64,000 bases of DNA from contig NZ_JAEQBB010000002.1 in assembly GCF_018616375.1 (NCBI RefSeq), positions 62,001-126,000 on the forward strand. Reading direction: 5' to 3'. The notes beneath the pieces are model-generated. The model was not told the DNA's origin. It saw nothing but the letters and a program-made list of their open reading frames with translations, and searched no databases. Both the position numbers and the translations under genes were made by a program. The DNA is from Exiguobacterium sp. J17977. GTDB lineage: Bacteria > Bacillota > Bacilli > Exiguobacteriales > Exiguobacteriaceae. Each line of letters begins with the position of its first letter. The stretch's first letter is position 1. This document shows, piece by piece, positions 34,190 to 42,816 of the stretch.

Positions 34190-34408
34190 CAGCCGCCAAG
34201 TCCACAATGGAGGAAGGCGGTGGTGCGGATGGAACTACTATGGACCTGGGTCGGCGATTATGTGATCGTCCCGATCCTCGCTCCGATTATCGTTCACTTG
34301 GTGTTACACCAAACATCCGATCGTGCAACGTCTGAACGCACAAAAAAATGACCCCCTCGGCGCAATGAGATGGGTCACTTTCTGATTCACTAACCATTTT
34401 GGCGGCTG
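34190..34408 (+). repeat. Inverted repeat joining the ends of the toxin mRNA
   Basis: CAGCCGCCAA (34190-34199) is exactly complementary to TTGGCGGCTG (34399-34408). In the toxin message these lie near the 5' end and in the 3' untranslated part, so they could pair as in other type I toxin messages held inactive by end-to-end pairing. Confidence 0.6.
34229..34351 (+). CDS. Candidate type I toxin peptide, Ldr/Fst-like, 40 aa
   Basis: The peptide reads MELLWTWVGDYVIVPILAPI, then IVHLVLHQ, then a charged tail ending in SERTKK. One membrane helix spans about residues 11-27. The D-x-x-x-P-I-L-A-x-I-I core and the charged tail copy the pattern of Ldr and Fst toxins, with Pro where those have Gly. 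GGAAGG lies 11 bases before the ATG inside a region able to fold (CCGCC...GGCGG), so the site may be masked. A convergent short RNA gene overlaps the 3' end. The assignment is by pattern and context only. Confidence 0.6.
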   Translation: MELLWTWVGDYVIVPILAPIIVHLVLHQTSDRATSERTKK

Positions 34409-34471
34409 GGCCACTCTTGAAGTGGTAGCCTGTAAGCCAGAGGCCGGTGTGTCCAGCACCGGTCTCTTTCT
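34341..34471 (-). ncRNA. Candidate antisense RNA antitoxin
   Basis: A minus-strand extended -10, TGGTATGAT, lies at 34486-34478, giving a start near 34471. A hairpin TGACCC/GGGTCA with inner CTC/GAG pairs, followed by seven U, ends it near 34342. The roughly 130-nt RNA would be fully complementary to the last codons and 3' region of the toxin message and contains a CCACT-TCAAG-AGTGG stem-loop suited to initial pairing. It encodes no protein. Confidence 0.5.
34439..34470 (+). terminator. Terminator of the toxin mRNA
   Basis: AGAGGCCGGTG and CACCGGTCTCT form an 11-bp stem around TGTCCAG, followed by TTC. The toxin message would thus be about 305 nt. Confidence 0.6.
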
Positions 34472-34545
34472 ACTTGCATCATACCATACTTGTTCCCATT
34501 TTTCAGTAACAGAAACGCGAAAATGGTGAAGTTGACGTGACGAAC

Positions 34546-34576
34546 AAACACCGGGCGATTTAGCCCGGTGTTTTCA
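34546..34576. terminator. Terminator after ydbT
   Basis: AAACACCGGGC and GCCCGGTGTTT pair around GATTTA. The stem overlaps the ydbT stop codon. Confidence 0.75.
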
Positions 34577-36062
34577 TGTCTTCCTCTACCGTATAACGGG
34601 AGAACCAGTTCAACATGGCGTCCGCTTCTTGCTTCGGGATATCCTCAATCAGTTCATGCGATAAGACACCACGCGTCGAAAACAAGACGTTACAGACATT
34701 GAAGCGTCGCTGGAGTGGCGTCTGTGTCACTTGTATCTGTTCGATTCGCGGCTTGTCCGTCAAGAACGATGTGACGTTGAAGGCACCGGTCCGTAATTCG
34801 ATGAAGCGACCGTTCCGGGCGTAGCGTGTCGTCATATAGCTCAACAGGCGGCCGCCGATGATGATGGCCCACAGCAGAATGAGCCACCAAGCGTAATCGC
34901 GGAAGAAATACAGCACGACACCCGAGACGATAAGTCCGACCCAGCTGATGCGTAGCAGTTTGACCCAAAGGGAACGCTTCGGCAAACGATACAGCGTGTC
35001 AGACCAGACGAACTGGTCGAAGTGCTCGTTCAACACATTCATCGCCCGCTCCCGTTTCACAAATGGGAGGATCGTCGACGACTCATTCTTCAACTCATCC
35101 ATCGTCCCGGCTGCGACGAGTTCGACGCCGACGATATTAAACCAGCGCCGGATGAACGTCTCTTTGATGCGGACCGCTTGTATCTTCTCATACGGAATCT
35201 CTTTAGCGGACCGGTTGAGTAGTCCCTTCTCGACGCGGATGCGGTCACCGCGTCGTTCTAGCCGGAAGTTCCCATACTTCAAGAAGTTGATGACCATGCC
35301 GATGACGACCGACAACATCAGGACCGACAAGACGAGCAGGCCGATGGCGATGATGGACGCGTGGACGACCCAATCGCCGATCGTATCGAACGTCCCGTCG
35401 AGATTGATGAAGTCATCGATGGACGAGATGATCGTCGAGGCGACCGGGAAGATGGCGAACACCGACAGTGACGTCAACGAGGCGATGATGATCTCTCGGG
35501 TCGAGAGGGCGTACAATAAACGACTCGTCGGTTTTTCAATCGTCACCGGTGTTTCGGTCACGTCCGTCTCCCCTTCTACCGGTACGTCGGTCTCGGTCTT
35601 GCGGTGACGGACCTGGTCGAGGATGTCTTCGAGCCGTTTTGCCTCATTCGGGAAGACGCCAGCCAATTTGAACGAGGCGTCGTCACTGTTCGCGTTCGTA
35701 TCGAACGTCAATTCGACGACACCGAGCAGCCGGTACAAAAATGGGCTGTTCGAGTGGACGCTCTGAATCTTATAGAGCGGCAATGACTTTTCTTTCTTGA
35801 TCCAGTTACCGTCGATGACATATACCGTCTTCTCGTCGAGCGCATAACGGAAGTTGAGCCAGCCGAAGAACTTCTGCAAAATATCAAGCAAGAGGAACAG
35901 CAGAATCCCGACGCGCAGGATGATGCCGAACGTCGAGCTCCAGTCATTGTTGATGACGAACAACAACACGAGCGGGATGATGAACGACTTGATGACCTCT
36001 AAGACACGCAACAGCAAGACGCGACTCGGTAGTCGATGCCACGTGAGGGCGGCTTCCGTCAT
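34560..36062 (-). CDS. ydbT: PH-domain membrane protein YdbT
   Basis: A 500-residue membrane protein with three bacterial PH (bPH_2) domains set between membrane helices. Domain copies are seen near residues 70-140 (ALDEKTVYVIDGNWIKKEKS), 260-330 (RLERRGDRIRVEKGLLNRSA) and 410-480. B. subtilis YdbS/YdbT together confer protection against bacteriocins of amyloliquecin type; that is family knowledge. The start overlaps the stop of ydbS by 4 bases, so the pair is co-translated. Confidence 0.88.
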   Translation of the reverse strand: MTEAALTWHRLPSRVLLLRVLEVIKSFIIPLVLLFVINNDWSSTFGIILRVGILLFLLLDILQKFFGWLNFRYALDEKTVYVIDGNWIKKEKSLPLYKIQSVHSNSPFLYRLLGVVELTFDTNANSDDASFKLAGVFPNEAKRLEDILDQVRHRKTETDVPVEGETDVTETPVTIEKPTSRLLYALSTREIIIASLTSLSVFAIFPVASTIISSIDDFINLDGTFDTIGDWVVHASIIAIGLLVLSVLMLSVVIGMVINFLKYGNFRLERRGDRIRVEKGLLNRSAKEIPYEKIQAVRIKETFIRRWFNIVGVELVAAGTMDELKNESSTILPFVKRERAMNVLNEHFDQFVWSDTLYRLPKRSLWVKLLRISWVGLIVSGVVLYFFRDYAWWLILLWAIIIGGRLLSYMTTRYARNGRFIELRTGAFNVTSFLTDKPRIEQIQVTQTPLQRRFNVCNVLFSTRGVLSHELIEDIPKQEADAMLNWFSRYTVEEDMKTPG

Positions 36063-36568
36063 ATGACATCCTCCTCCTCGATGCGGGCATACACCGCAAT
36101 CTGTTCCCGGAGTGACTTCGCAAACGATTCTTCAATCGCGTAGATGTCGTGTGACCCGGCAGCCGTTCCGATGGTGATTGTCTGCAAGCCGTACTTTCGT
36201 AGCAGCGGTCCCTGCTGGGCGTGGACGTATTGGACTTTTGTCATCGGGATCAAGACGTCGTGCGTCGTGATGATGCCGTGATGCAGGCGAATCTCGAGTG
36301 GTTTCACGTCATACGTGAACCGCTCTTGCTTCCATTTTTGGAAGACGACGATGTCGATCACACTATAAATGAGGTCGATGGCAAGCAAGGCGTACATCGT
36401 ATATTGCAGCCATGTCGGCCAGTCAAAATAGAGCGCGGCCGCGACGAGGCCGCCTGTGATGACGAGCCCGATGAGATAAAAGATGGCGCTCGACAGTCGG
36501 AACACGGTGCGTGCCTCGATTGGCAATGTGCCGCTGAATGTTGTCGGTGTTGTTTCTATGTCTGACAT
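36059..36568 (-). CDS. ydbS: PH-domain membrane protein YdbS
   Basis: A 169-residue partner of YdbT. Two N-terminal helices (FRLSSAIFYLIGLVITGGLV and a second pair near 52-72) are followed by one bPH_2 domain (KPLEIRLHHGIITTHDVLIP, then MTKVQYVHAQQGPL). The gene is first in the ydbS-ydbT operon. Confidence 0.87.
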   Translation of the reverse strand: MSDIETTPTTFSGTLPIEARTVFRLSSAIFYLIGLVITGGLVAAALYFDWPTWLQYTMYALLAIDLIYSVIDIVVFQKWKQERFTYDVKPLEIRLHHGIITTHDVLIPMTKVQYVHAQQGPLLRKYGLQTITIGTAAGSHDIYAIEESFAKSLREQIAVYARIEEEDVI

Positions 36569-36642
36569 TGGTGTTTCCCCCTAACGATTCGGAGCATGTG
36601 TCCGTTCTACCTCTAGTATACGGCGCACTCCCTAAAAAAGTT

Positions 36643-37314
36643 TCAAATTGAGGTCGGGAAACTGCTCAACTGCACGCTCATCAATTTAAACCGCGGTCTG
36701 TCTTCTGGTTCGACTTGCTGGATAAGACGGTCGAGTGCGGCAACGCCTTCCTCCTGTAGCGCAGCGTCCAGATGACCGGTCAGTTTAATCGATGCGAACG
36801 CACTCGACATGACGGCGACATCACAGTCGAATCCGTATTCATATGTCACCAAGTCGTCAGGGCTCGATATATCCCGCTCCATCCAGCCCGAAATGATGTC
36901 GTACGCACCGACGAGGAAATTGTTGTCCCGTTCTTTTCGGATCACGTCCTCGAACATCACAAGCACGTCGGCGCCTTCATCACTGCCGAACGGACTGTAC
37001 TCATCCGTGCAATCCAAGTAGAAGTCCTCCTGAAAATGAGCATTGAACCGAGGATGTGCGGTGAGTTGGTCGGGACCGACTTCCGGGTCGTCGACGTAAA
37101 TCAAGTCTTCCCAGTCAATCTCGGTCTCGACGTACCCTTTCCGAAGTTTCTGACGAATCAGCTTGTCTGCTTCCTTAAGGCAATCGTCTTCGTCTTCGAA
37201 CGATTTAATTTGGACTTTGCCGATCGTGCCGAGCTTTCCGTACTGGACGACAAACTCGTCTGTGCCGACGCGGATGTTCCAAAACTTTGTCGTATGTTGT
37301 AAGTAAGTCTGCAT
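36643..37314 (-). CDS. WGR-domain protein with C-terminal DUF-like region
   Basis: A 223-residue soluble protein. Residues 1-75 form a WGR domain (FWNIRVGTDEFVVQYGKLGT, then IGKVQIKSFEDEDDCLKEAD), a nucleic-acid-related module. The rest is an acidic domain of a kind seen in DUF4259/immunity-like proteins (ESPFGSDEGAD-type loop, here YSPFGSDEGADVLVMFEDVI). It is alone between ydbS and a FUSC gene. The function is unknown; an immunity role is possible. Confidence 0.72.
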   Translation of the reverse strand: MQTYLQHTTKFWNIRVGTDEFVVQYGKLGTIGKVQIKSFEDEDDCLKEADKLIRQKLRKGYVETEIDWEDLIYVDDPEVGPDQLTAHPRFNAHFQEDFYLDCTDEYSPFGSDEGADVLVMFEDVIRKERDNNFLVGAYDIISGWMERDISSPDDLVTYEYGFDCDVAVMSSAFASIKLTGHLDAALQEEGVAALDRLIQQVEPEDRPRFKLMSVQLSSFPTSI

Positions 37315-37350
37315 CTTGTTCTCCTTATGTAATGACTTAGCTTAAGTATA

Positions 37351-37374
37351 CAAAAAACCGCTCGAGAGCGGTTT
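37351..37374 (-). terminator. Terminator of the FUSC gene
   Basis: ACCGCTC and GAGCGGT pair around TC, followed by TTTTT on the minus strand. Confidence 0.8.
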
Positions 37375-38464
37375 AGTCTTCAAAGAACCATTTCTTGCGT
37401 GGCTCCACTTTCAAATTGTCTCCGTGTTTCTTCATCTCGGTGATGAGGTAGCGTTCGAGCTCGTTCATCGCCTTGACCCAATCCGTCATCGTCGCGACGA
37501 GCGGAACGACGGTCAAGATGAGGTCTTCCTCTTCATCCCGCATCTTCTCAATCATCAACTTCGCAAAATCGAAGTTCTCATGAATCAAATCCTCTTCCCG
37601 GTCGATGATATGCTCGTTTTCGAGTTCATAGGCTGAAAATAGGCGCTCATGCCGTCTGAGCAAGTGTCGCATATGACGCATCAGTTCGTCCTCGAGCTGT
37701 GGAGGCAGGTGTTCGAGTGTCAGAAAATCGTCATGCAACTTGTCGAGCACGTGGATGGCGGCACTGTTCGTATCAATCATCTTCGACTTCAAGACGGCCC
37801 GGCGATAAATCGGCGTCTTCTTCTCGAGCCAGCGGTTGGCTTTAATCTCTTCTTCAAAGAAGTCATACGTCGTCTTTGAGCCTCGATGTTTCTTTTTCGT
37901 CTCTTCGAGTGACTCGAACGACGAACGTCCACCTTCTGTTTCCGAGAACAGACGGGCAATGCGGACGGCCATTTGGAAGACGGTCGTAATCTCGTCCTCG
38001 AGCTTCCGTTCATAGCGTGGTGGGAACAAGAGCGCGTTGACGAGAAGTGCCACCGTGATCCCCATCATGATGAGCAAGTAACGTTCCCCGGCGAACATCC
38101 AGACGGGCATGTCCGATTGGCTCGCCCCTTCCATGATCAGAATCGTCGTCAAGATGACGGTCCGGGTCGTCGACTCGAGGTTCAAGAAGAGGAGGATCGA
38201 GATGGCGATGATGATGACGACGCCGATGGCGATCGGGGTCGGGTTCGGCGTCAACATCAACGAGAAGACGGCGAGTAAAGCCCCGATCAAGTTCCCTTTT
38301 AGTTCTTCTAATAGCCGGACACCCGTCTGATAGACGGACGGCAACAACGCGAGCGAGGCCGCAAGTGCCGGTACGACGATCTGTTGAAATTGAAATGCCT
38401 CGGCGATAAGCAATACCAAGGCGACGGATATCCCGGTCTTAATTGTTCTAGCTCCAAATCTCAT
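37373..38464 (-). CDS. FUSC/aromatic-acid-exporter-like membrane protein (YqjA type)
   Basis: A 363-residue protein with about five N-terminal helices (residues 7-150; MRFGARTIKTGISVALVLLI start, EELKGNLIGALLAVFSLML motif) and a cytoplasmic helical C-terminal half with many charged residues. This is the ArAE_1 layout of Bacillus YqjA-like proteins, which belong to the fusaric-acid-resistance superfamily. The substrate is unknown. It is transcribed alone. Confidence 0.83.
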   Translation of the reverse strand: MRFGARTIKTGISVALVLLIAEAFQFQQIVVPALAASLALLPSVYQTGVRLLEELKGNLIGALLAVFSLMLTPNPTPIAIGVVIIIAISILLFLNLESTTRTVILTTILIMEGASQSDMPVWMFAGERYLLIMMGITVALLVNALLFPPRYERKLEDEITTVFQMAVRIARLFSETEGGRSSFESLEETKKKHRGSKTTYDFFEEEIKANRWLEKKTPIYRRAVLKSKMIDTNSAAIHVLDKLHDDFLTLEHLPPQLEDELMRHMRHLLRRHERLFSAYELENEHIIDREEDLIHENFDFAKLMIEKMRDEEEDLILTVVPLVATMTDWVKAMNELERYLITEMKKHGDNLKVEPRKKWFFED

Positions 38465-38638
38465 GCGGTGTCGACAACGAAGTGTCTTCCTCCCTTATAC
38501 ACGTCTTAACTTTTTGTATCCTACTTGACATGCCCTGAAACCTCACAACATTTTAAGCCGTTGTCCCCTGTTTCGAGAGCGCTTCCGTGGTATGATGGCG
38601 TTGGATATTTTCTTTAATCTTGATGGGGAGGGGTTTAC

Positions 38639-39259
38639 TTGTCAACCATTGCTTTATTTGGAGGGAGCGGCCGCACGGGGATGCGGTTGCTCGAACGTTT
38701 ATTAGAAGACGGACACGATGTCCGACTGTTGTCACGCCGTGAGGTCGAGCCGAGAGAACGACTCACGGTCATCATCGGGGACGCAACCGATACGGATGCC
38801 ATCGTGGAGACGGTACAATCAGCCGACGTCGTCATATCGGCGCTCGGTACGGATAAGCAGGATGTCCTGTCCCGTTTTACGCCGCTCGTCATCTCGGCGA
38901 TGCAAGCAAACGGAGTGACACGTATTTTGACGGTCGGAACGGCGGGCATCTTACAGGCACATGATTCTGACAACTATCGTTTCGAGACGCGCGAATCGAA
39001 GCGCTCGATGACGAGCGCGGCCGAGGATCACGCCCGAGCCTATGAACTGCTCGATGCGTCGAACCTCGACTACACAATCGTCTGCCCGACGCAATTGATT
39101 GAAGACGCGTCCGTCGGGAACATCGTCATCACAGCTGACGTGCTCGGGACGCAGAACTCGGGACCAATCTCGCGTGACGATGTGGCGGAGCTCGTCATTC
39201 AAGCCTGGAAAAACAACTCATATCGTAGACACCGCGTCGGCATCACGACGGAATCATAA
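38639..39259 (+). CDS. NAD(P)-binding atypical SDR (YwnB-like)
   Basis: A 206-residue atypical short-chain dehydrogenase. The dinucleotide motif is IALFGGSGRTGMRLLERLLE and the NmrA-like ISALGTDKQD follows. LDASNLDYTIVCPTQLIED is the usual NAD(P)H-binding-protein block. No SDR Tyr-x3-Lys is apparent, as is normal for this class. The start is TTG 38639 with GGGGAGGGG upstream. It ends 17 bases before the dynamin gene and may be co-transcribed with it. Confidence 0.82.
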   Translation: MSTIALFGGSGRTGMRLLERLLEDGHDVRLLSRREVEPRERLTVIIGDATDTDAIVETVQSADVVISALGTDKQDVLSRFTPLVISAMQANGVTRILTVGTAGILQAHDSDNYRFETRESKRSMTSAAEDHARAYELLDASNLDYTIVCPTQLIEDASVGNIVITADVLGTQNSGPISRDDVAELVIQAWKNNSYRRHRVGITTES

Positions 39260-39276
39260 GTAGGGGATGGGGATTT

Positions 39277-42200
39277 ATGAACGAACAACGCATGCGCCTC
39301 GCGCAATTGACCGACGTATTTGACACACGAGCTGAGACCGAGTCGGCTCGTCTCGCCAAGACCGCACTCCGAAAAGTGACACAAAACGAGATTTGGATTG
39401 CCGTCTGTGGCCACTTTTCAGCAGGTAAGTCGACGCTCCTCAACAATTGGCTCGGGGATGGCGTGTTGCCGACGAGCCCGATTCCGACGAGTGCGAACAT
39501 CGTGACGCTTCGACAGGGGGACGTCGGGGCATCGGTCGCCGTCAACGACACAGATTGGATTCGACTTGCGCCGGATGAGCTCGACCGCTTGAGCGACTAC
39601 TGCAAAATCGAAGAGATTAAAGAAGTCGAGTACGCCCTGCCCCGCTTCCCATTCGGAAGCGACGTCGTCCTCATGGACACGCCCGGGATTGACTCGACCG
39701 ATGAACGACACCGTCAAGCGACGGAACGCTCGCTTTTCCTCGCCGACCATCTGTTCTTCATGATGGATTACAATCACGTCCAGTCCGAACAAAACATCAA
39801 ACTGATGAAACAGTTCAGCGCCGAGGGACGTCCCTACTCAATCATCATCAACCAAATCGATAAGCACGATGAAGGAGAGCTTCCGTTCCACACGTTCAAA
39901 CGCTCGCTCGAGACTGCCTTCACCCGTCACGCGATCAATCCGGACGACATGTTCTATATCTCGCTCCGTGAGCTCGATCACCCGGAAAATGAGGTCGAAC
40001 GCCTCCGGACGTACGTCCAAACCGTCATCGACGCCGCGCGTGAACATGCGGAAGCACGCGCCGACTTGCTCGTCGATACGTTGCTCGCCCGGTCCACTCG
40101 TGCGAACGACGCCCTCTTGGACGAGTTGCCGGTTATCGAGAAGCAACCGACGGAGATTCAAGCCCGCCTGCAACGTCTCGACAAGAAAGCGATCTGGCTC
40201 ACCGCGTTCCGCCGCGAGTTCTTCAAACACCAGACGCCGATTGTCGCGAGCGCGCCAATCATGAACTACGAGTTCCGCAAATTGCTGCGGGACTATCTCG
40301 AGAGTTGTGCGCCAGAATTCAAGGTCGGCCTGTTTTTCTCAAAAGACAAGACGCGCCAGGAACGGCTGCGTCGTGAAGACGTCGCCGTCAAAGAGTTCAA
40401 CCGGTTGATCGATACGAACCTTCGCCCCCACTTGATCAAGTACGCGGAAGACATCGTCCGCGATTTAAAGCTGCCCGAGGCGATTTTGTCCCGGCCGGAC
40501 ACGTTACCGTCCGCACCGAGCACGCTCATCAGTGACCAGGTGAAGTCCGGCGCATCGCTCAGTGGTGACACGGTGCTTCAATTCAGCCGCGACATCGAGT
40601 CGGCTCTCGCCTCTTGGGTGACGAAAGTGTCCGAACCGTGGGTCACGTCTGTCGAAACATATCTTGAGGCCGAAGGCAAAGACCGAATCCACGTCATCGA
40701 GACCGAGCAAGATGAGTTGTATGACATGCTCGACACGCTGGCGCTAAAACGTCAGCTGGCGGAACAGCGAGACGAGCTCACCAATTACACGACACGTGAC
40801 CTCTCTGCTTCGCGTTTGAAGGACCTTGAGACCCGCCACTACGTCACGGCCGATCAATTGCCGCAGAAACAAGTCGAACATCAACAACAAGAAGTTGCTT
40901 CGACCTCGCTTTTGGTGGATGATATTACCGCTTTTTCATTTGAATTTTCATATGAGTATGCGGTATGTGAAATATTAGAGAGCCATCCGTTATTCAAGTC
41001 ACGCGTCAAATCGCTCCGTCATAAATTGGCCCGGGCCGAATCCGAGACGTACACGCTTGCCATCTTCGGGGCGTTCTCGTCCGGTAAGTCGTCGACGTTG
41101 AATGCGTTGCTCGGCGAGACGGTGCTCCCGACGTCACCGAACCCACTGACGGCATCAATCACGAAAATCGTGCCGCCGAACGGCCGCGCCAACAAGAGTG
41201 CGTTGATCACGTTCAAGACACGTGCCGAGCTCGAGGCGGAGCTGAACGGTTACGGGGCGTCACTCGACGCGCTCCATCTCGACCACCCGTTCGTCAACGC
41301 CGTCAAGAACGCTCCCCTGTCCTATCTCGGTAGCCAGGAGACGGTCGACTATGACACGTTCTGCTCGTTCGTCACGGAGGAAGAGAAGAGCTGCATCGTC
41401 AAAGAGATCGAGCTCGCCATCGACTCCCCTTGGGCCGAACGTGGCATCATCTTCGTCGACACGCCGGGTGCCGACTCGCAGTTCAACCGACATAGCGAGG
41501 TGCAGTTCGGCTACATGCGTGACGCCGATGCCGTTTTATTTGTGACGTATTACAATCACGCCTTCACCGAGGCCGACCGTGAACTCGTCATCCAGCTCGG
41601 ACGGGTCCAAGGGACAGGTGACCATCACATGTTCTTCCTCGTCAACGCGTCAGATTTGGCGGCGGATGAAGCGGAACGGTTCGCCGTCACCGATTATGTG
41701 TCGAACCAGTTGACGAAGCTCGGTGTCCGTCATCCGACGGTGCTGCCGATCTCGAGCCGAAACGCCATCCAGGGAGCGGATGCCGGGTTCGACCGATTCT
41801 CGGCCAAGCTTGAGCAATTCGTCGACCACGATTTGCGTCAGGCGAACGCGGTCCGCATCAAAGATGAGGCACGTACCCTCGTCGCCGCGTTCGAGGACGT
41901 CGTCCGCGAGGCCGAAGCGGATGCGAGCGTCAAGGCAGCGCGTCGTGACAAACTCCAACAAGTGCGCACGTCTGACAATCGTCTCAACGTCACGACGCTC
42001 GAAGACCCGTTCAAGCGTGAGACGGACGAGTTGCTCGCTCACCTCGAGACTCGCTCGCTCCTCCGGCTGTCGGACTTCGTCAAAGAGACGTTCCACCCGG
42101 TCGAGGTCGATGGATCGAAAGCGAGCCTCGAGCGCGCACTCACCCGGACGCTCGACAAGTATGCGTATGACATCCATCAAGAGTTGCAAGTGTTCCAATA

Positions 42201-42657
42201 TCGACTCGAGCGCTTCTTGAAACGAGAGACGGAACGCTTAATCGAGCGCGAGACGCTCAAACTGCGTCCGCTCCTGCCGACGTTGTCGTTCGAAGATGAC
42301 ATCGATATCGATTGGCTCCGCGACGCCGTCGACCCGGTCACGTTCGAGGCGGCCCCGTTCCGTCCCGTCTTGAAGCACTATAAGAACGCGAACCAGTTCT
42401 TCGAAGGCGACGGCCGGACGAAGTTGCGCGACGACTTGAGCGCCCTGTTGAAGACGGCAGTGCGTGAACAGCTCGCGCGCGTCGGAAGTCATCAAGTCGA
42501 ACGGACGGCGACGCAGCTCGCCAAACTCGAGACGACGCTCAGCCAGGACTGGGACCGTGAAGTGAACGACCTCGTCGCCGGTGAATTGAGCGTGCTCTCG
42601 GACGGACAATCGTTCCAAGACATGACACAGCGCCTCGCTGCGCTCAGAAAGGACTGA
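39277..42657 (+). CDS. dynA: Double dynamin-like GTPase (DynA type)
   Basis: A 1126-residue protein with two dynamin-like GTPase units in tandem. P-loops are GHFSAGKSTLLNN at about residue 47 and GAFSSGKSSTLNALLG at about 596. Each has a switch DTPG (MDTPGIDSTD and VDTPGADSQFN). Long coiled stalk regions follow each GTPase. This is the architecture of B. subtilis DynA, which tethers and fuses membranes and protects against phage and pore formers. GGGGATGGGG precedes the ATG. A 31-codon membrane peptide gene follows with its binding site inside the dynamin stop region. Confidence 0.9.
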   Translation: MNEQRMRLAQLTDVFDTRAETESARLAKTALRKVTQNEIWIAVCGHFSAGKSTLLNNWLGDGVLPTSPIPTSANIVTLRQGDVGASVAVNDTDWIRLAPDELDRLSDYCKIEEIKEVEYALPRFPFGSDVVLMDTPGIDSTDERHRQATERSLFLADHLFFMMDYNHVQSEQNIKLMKQFSAEGRPYSIIINQIDKHDEGELPFHTFKRSLETAFTRHAINPDDMFYISLRELDHPENEVERLRTYVQTVIDAAREHAEARADLLVDTLLARSTRANDALLDELPVIEKQPTEIQARLQRLDKKAIWLTAFRREFFKHQTPIVASAPIMNYEFRKLLRDYLESCAPEFKVGLFFSKDKTRQERLRREDVAVKEFNRLIDTNLRPHLIKYAEDIVRDLKLPEAILSRPDTLPSAPSTLISDQVKSGASLSGDTVLQFSRDIESALASWVTKVSEPWVTSVETYLEAEGKDRIHVIETEQDELYDMLDTLALKRQLAEQRDELTNYTTRDLSASRLKDLETRHYVTADQLPQKQVEHQQQEVASTSLLVDDITAFSFEFSYEYAVCEILESHPLFKSRVKSLRHKLARAESETYTLAIFGAFSSGKSSTLNALLGETVLPTSPNPLTASITKIVPPNGRANKSALITFKTRAELEAELNGYGASLDALHLDHPFVNAVKNAPLSYLGSQETVDYDTFCSFVTEEEKSCIVKEIELAIDSPWAERGIIFVDTPGADSQFNRHSEVQFGYMRDADAVLFVTYYNHAFTEADRELVIQLGRVQGTGDHHMFFLVNASDLAADEAERFAVTDYVSNQLTKLGVRHPTVLPISSRNAIQGADAGFDRFSAKLEQFVDHDLRQANAVRIKDEARTLVAAFEDVVREAEADASVKAARRDKLQQVRTSDNRLNVTTLEDPFKRETDELLAHLETRSLLRLSDFVKETFHPVEVDGSKASLERALTRTLDKYAYDIHQELQVFQYRLERFLKRETERLIERETLKLRPLLPTLSFEDDIDIDWLRDAVDPVTFEAAPFRPVLKHYKNANQFFEGDGRTKLRDDLSALLKTAVREQLARVGSHQVERTATQLAKLETTLSQDWDREVNDLVAGELSVLSDGQSFQDMTQRLAALRKD

Positions 42658-42661
42658 ACGC

Positions 42662-42757
42662 ATGGGTTCCTTGTTGCTCGTCGGATTGATTCCGGCCGTC
42701 ATCATGACGGTCGCACTCGGCTTGTTTATCCGCCATCTGTATCTGAATAGAGAGTAG
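42662..42757 (+). CDS. 31-aa membrane peptide coupled to the dynamin gene
   Basis: The peptide reads MGSLLLVGLIPAVIMTVALG, then LFIRHLYLNRE. It is one hydrophobic helix with a short basic tail. AAAGGA, overlapping the end of the dynamin gene, lies 8 bases before the ATG, and only 4 bases separate the two genes. A terminator follows at once. No family is recognised. A membrane partner or regulator of the dynamin protein is conjecture from the coupling. Confidence 0.6.
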   Translation: MGSLLLVGLIPAVIMTVALGLFIRHLYLNRE

Positions 42758-42762
42758 ACTTT

Positions 42763-42798
42763 GAAGGATGGGACCGAGACCGGCCCCATCCTTTTTTA
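42763..42798. terminator. Bidirectional terminator
   Basis: AAGGATGGG and CCCATCCTT arms pair, followed by TTTT, between the dynamin operon and the convergent phosphatase gene. Confidence 0.85.
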
Positions 42799-42816
42799 TG
42801 ACGGCATGAACGGCTT

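Noticed and set aside
34207-34335. A 42-codon plus-strand frame (MEEGGGADGTTMDLG...) overlapping the toxin frame
   Set aside because: It has no ribosome-binding site, and its residues (Arg-, Pro- and Ser-rich) look like an out-of-phase reading of the hydrophobic peptide gene.
34948-35607. A 219-codon plus-strand frame opposite ydbT
   Set aside because: It is Thr-, Ser- and Arg-rich with no start signal and mirrors the ydbT coding pattern.
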